A program made the translations under genes and the position numbers. This document shows, in pieces, positions 62,023 through 64,000 of a DNA stretch of 64,000 nt. Each line of letters opens with the position of its first letter. The stretch's first letter is position 1. Source of the stretch: Flavobacterium buctense (lineage in GTDB: Bacteria; Bacteroidota; Bacteroidia; Flavobacteriales; Flavobacteriaceae); NCBI RefSeq assembly GCF_014486695.1, contig NZ_JACTAB010000002.1, positions 360,847 through 424,846 on the forward strand, read 5' to 3'. A model generated the notes under the pieces. That model saw nothing but the letters and a program-made list of their open reading frames with translations. It had not been told where the DNA came from and searched no databases.

Positions 62023-64000
62023 ATGAAAAACACTACTTTTTTAAAGTTTTTAGAATTTCCCTGTAGCGAAGACTGTGTCGTTAGTCGAGGGGAAGACGGT
62101 TTTAAGTTAGATTTTTCCAAAGTAAACACTATGGATAGTGGTTATTCTGAAAAACAGAGTAACACTAAAAAGAAAGGTATAGTTAGCATTTTAATGCTGG
62201 TTATACTTTTTTTAATTTCTAACATTTCAACAGCCCAAATTACTTTGGATGGAGATCCGAATGATTGGGGAACATGGCTTGCTGCTCCCGGCGGAATCAA
62301 AGCAAGAATTGTTGACCCTATTGATGGAACGGACGATATTTGGACTTTAGGTTCCAAAGATGTTCAACCAATTAATCAATGGGCATGGTTTACTAATGGT
62401 GCCAATGATAAAAATAATTTAGCCAATGTGGGTTATTATTTTGATGGTACTAAATTGTATTTCTTTGCAGACAGACGTGCTAACAACGGAGATTCCGCTA
62501 TCGGATTTTGGATACTTCAAGACAGCGTAGGTAAATTAGGTGTCACAAGCGGCGGATTTAGTGGTCAGCACGTGGAAGGGGATATCTTAATGATCAGCCA
62601 CTTTGTTAATGGTGGTGCTGTTGCAGATATACAAGCCTTTAGATGGACCAATGGTGCTTTAGACCCAACTCCAATTCCTTTACCAACAACCGGTTTGGAT
62701 GCAAGGGTAAATGTGGGAACGGTAAACTCACCTCCATCATGGAATTATGTTCCAAAGTTTGGTTCTCCGGGAACATATCCAGATTCTTCTTTCTTTGAAG
62801 GATTTATTGATTTAAGCAGTGTAAACTTTAATTTAAGTGTTTGTTTAGGTACTTTTTTGGCTGAAACAAGACAGTCGCAATCGCTTACCGCTTCATTAGA
62901 AGATTTAGCCAGAGGAAGATTTGGTTCTGTGCCACTTCCAAAAACTTTAGTCGGAAGTTCATTCTGTAGTTCAGCTCCTAACAGTGGAACTATTACTATG
63001 GCAAGTTCTGAAACTTTGGTAAGTTATCAATTAGTAAATAATTCAAATAATGCTAATGTTCAACTTGCCCAATTAGGCAATGGAGGAACTTTAACTTGGT
63101 CTAACTTACCCGCGGGAAGTTATTATGTTATTGCAACCAATACTTTGTCAGAATGTCAAATCGAGATTGGAAGACCAACTTTAGTGAATATAATAGAATC
63201 ACCTACAGTTACGGTTAATTCACCTTCAAAGTGTGCTAATGATCCTGCTGTTACCATTACTGCAACACCAAACCCAGCTGGAACTTATACTTACACTTGG
63301 ACTGTTCCTTTTGGAGCAAGTAATCCTGGTAATGTTGCTAGTTTTAGCGCTACTGTGGCTGGTAATTATTCCGTTGTAATATCTAATGGAACTTGTTCAG
63401 GTTCTGGTTCGGGAACTTTAACGGTTAATCCTAGTCCAGCATTAGTAACCAATAATCCTGCACCGATTTGTGCTCCTTTAACTATTGATTTAACACTGCC
63501 GGCTGTAACAGCAGGAAGTAATCTTCAAGGAGGAACTTTGTCTTATTGGACGAATTCAGGTGCTACAATTCCTTTAAATAATCCTAATGCTGTTTCAGCA
63601 TCAGGAACATATTATATTAAAGTAACTACTTCAGCAAACTGTTCAGATATCAAGCCTGTTACAGTTACTATTATTCCTATCATTCCTATTGTAATTAATT
63701 GCCCGCAAAATAGTAGTTCTAGTGCTTGTGCATACGAAGATCAAGCGGCTCTTAATACTGCTTTCAATAATTGGTTGGCTGGTTTTACAGCTTCAGGTGG
63801 AAACGGAACTTTAGTTACTTCAGGATTACAAAATCTTTCTGCACCAAATTTGTGTGCAGGAGGAACCGTAACAGTTAATTTTAGTGCTTCAGATGATTGT
63901 GGAAAACAAGCTTCATGCTCTGCTACTTTCACTATTACTGCTGCACCAGCTGTTAACGTTACTTCACCAACGGCTAGTTCAACTAGTGCCTGTGCTTATG
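62023..64000 (+). CDS. Giant repeat-containing surface adhesin, 5' part only
   Basis: The frame from ATG at 62023 stays open to the window end (about 659 residues). It has an extended N-terminus of about 50 mostly polar residues before the hydrophobic signal segment (52-68, then STAQ), a unique domain at about 73-310 (DGDPNDWGTWLAAPGGI), and then Ig/PKD-like beta repeats. The repeat mark SACAYED at 63724-63741 recurs as SACAY at the edge, 264 bases (88 residues) later. These features match the large T9SS-exported gliding or adhesion proteins of Flavobacterium. The C-terminal sorting domain is outside the window. Confidence 0.85.
   Translation, partial: MKNTTFLKFLEFPCSEDCVVSRGEDGFKLDFSKVNTMDSGYSEKQSNTKKKGIVSILMLVILFLISNISTAQITLDGDPNDWGTWLAAPGGIKARIVDPIDGTDDIWTLGSKDVQPINQWAWFTNGANDKNNLANVGYYFDGTKLYFFADRRANNGDSAIGFWILQDSVGKLGVTSGGFSGQHVEGDILMISHFVNGGAVADIQAFRWTNGALDPTPIPLPTTGLDARVNVGTVNSPPSWNYVPKFGSPGTYPDSSFFEGFIDLSSVNFNLSVCLGTFLAETRQSQSLTASLEDLARGRFGSVPLPKTLVGSSFCSSAPNSGTITMASSETLVSYQLVNNSNNANVQLAQLGNGGTLTWSNLPAGSYYVIATNTLSECQIEIGRPTLVNIIESPTVTVNSPSKCANDPAVTITATPNPAGTYTYTWTVPFGASNPGNVASFSATVAGNYSVVISNGTCSGSGSGTLTVNPSPALVTNNPAPICAPLTIDLTLPAVTAGSNLQGGTLSYWTNSGATIPLNNPNAVSASGTYYIKVTTSANCSDIKPVTVTIIPIIPIVINCPQNSSSSACAYEDQAALNTAFNNWLAGFTASGGNGTLVTSGLQNLSAPNLCAGGTVTVNFSASDDCGKQASCSATFTITAAPAVNVTSPTASSTSACAY

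Noticed and set aside
62142..62357. Reverse-strand frames inside the adhesin gene (also 63741-63932)
   Set aside because: They are shadows of the long forward frame, which has a signal peptide and domain repeats.

Overview
The window is a chromosomal segment of a Bacteroidota member, most probably Flavobacterium or a close relative in Flavobacteriaceae. The signs are low GC by eye, many copies of the Bacteroidota -7 promoter box TAnnTTTG just upstream of genes, and a typical flavobacterial gene set: a TonB receptor with a DUF4249 lipoprotein, a cyclophilin-FKBP fusion, a PUR-like DUF3276 protein, a long NusB, a fused 2-oxoacid dehydrogenase E1, and a large repeat-rich surface adhesin. Most of the segment is ordinary core genome, tightly packed, with many 1-4 base overlaps between genes. 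I saw no tRNA, rRNA, transposase, prophage or CRISPR array.

Layout. 1-11 kb: the end of a DUF1456 gene, a secreted esterase with a small partner, a TerB-fold protein, Hsp20, DUF3788-uvrB, the coupled run thiN-rlmF-nudK, and the TonB receptor/DUF4249 pair. 11-21 kb: monomeric isocitrate dehydrogenase, trmD-rplS, a methyltransferase, the dual immunophilin, a cytochrome c lipoprotein, glgA-glgC, csaA. 21-29 kb: DUF3276, an ABC exporter, leucine-type dehydrogenase, nusB-DUF1573-yajC, YdeI/DUF3592 proteins, pepT. 29-31.3 kb: the one accessory patch, made of a repeat-rich intergenic stretch and a two-gene DUF262/HEPN unit. 31-46 kb: fused E1 dehydrogenase, a pseudo-M1 peptidase with a barrel-like end, LOG, uvrA, ClC, ggt, acpH, glmM. 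46-54 kb: two secreted proteins of unknown function, an L,D-transpeptidase, VOC/SRPBCC/YciI small proteins, and a DM13 lipoprotein with a barrel protein. 54-64 kb: an envelope glycan group (flippase, GT4, YfhO), DUF4834, a barrel protein, a GNAT-like protein, and the start of a giant adhesin that runs off the end.

How the genes work together. DNA repair (uvrA, uvrB), translation (trmD, rplS, rlmF, nusB, csaA), glycogen synthesis (glgC, glgA), carbon metabolism (icd, E1), cell wall supply (glmM, an L,D-transpeptidase) and envelope building (flippase, GT4, YfhO, adhesin) are all present as single genes or small operons, as expected of core genome.

The most unusual content is in the non-coding DNA. 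First, an exact-period 21-bp tandem array of nine units lies between pepT and the HEPN gene. Second, at least a dozen gene junctions carry short tracts built from 7-base or 8-base units, often running into the stop codon of the neighbouring gene. Third, the DUF262/HEPN pair with zero spacing is the best candidate for an undescribed defence or toxin-antitoxin system in this window. A 42-residue membrane protein gene that is easy to overlook is also present at 51.9 kb.
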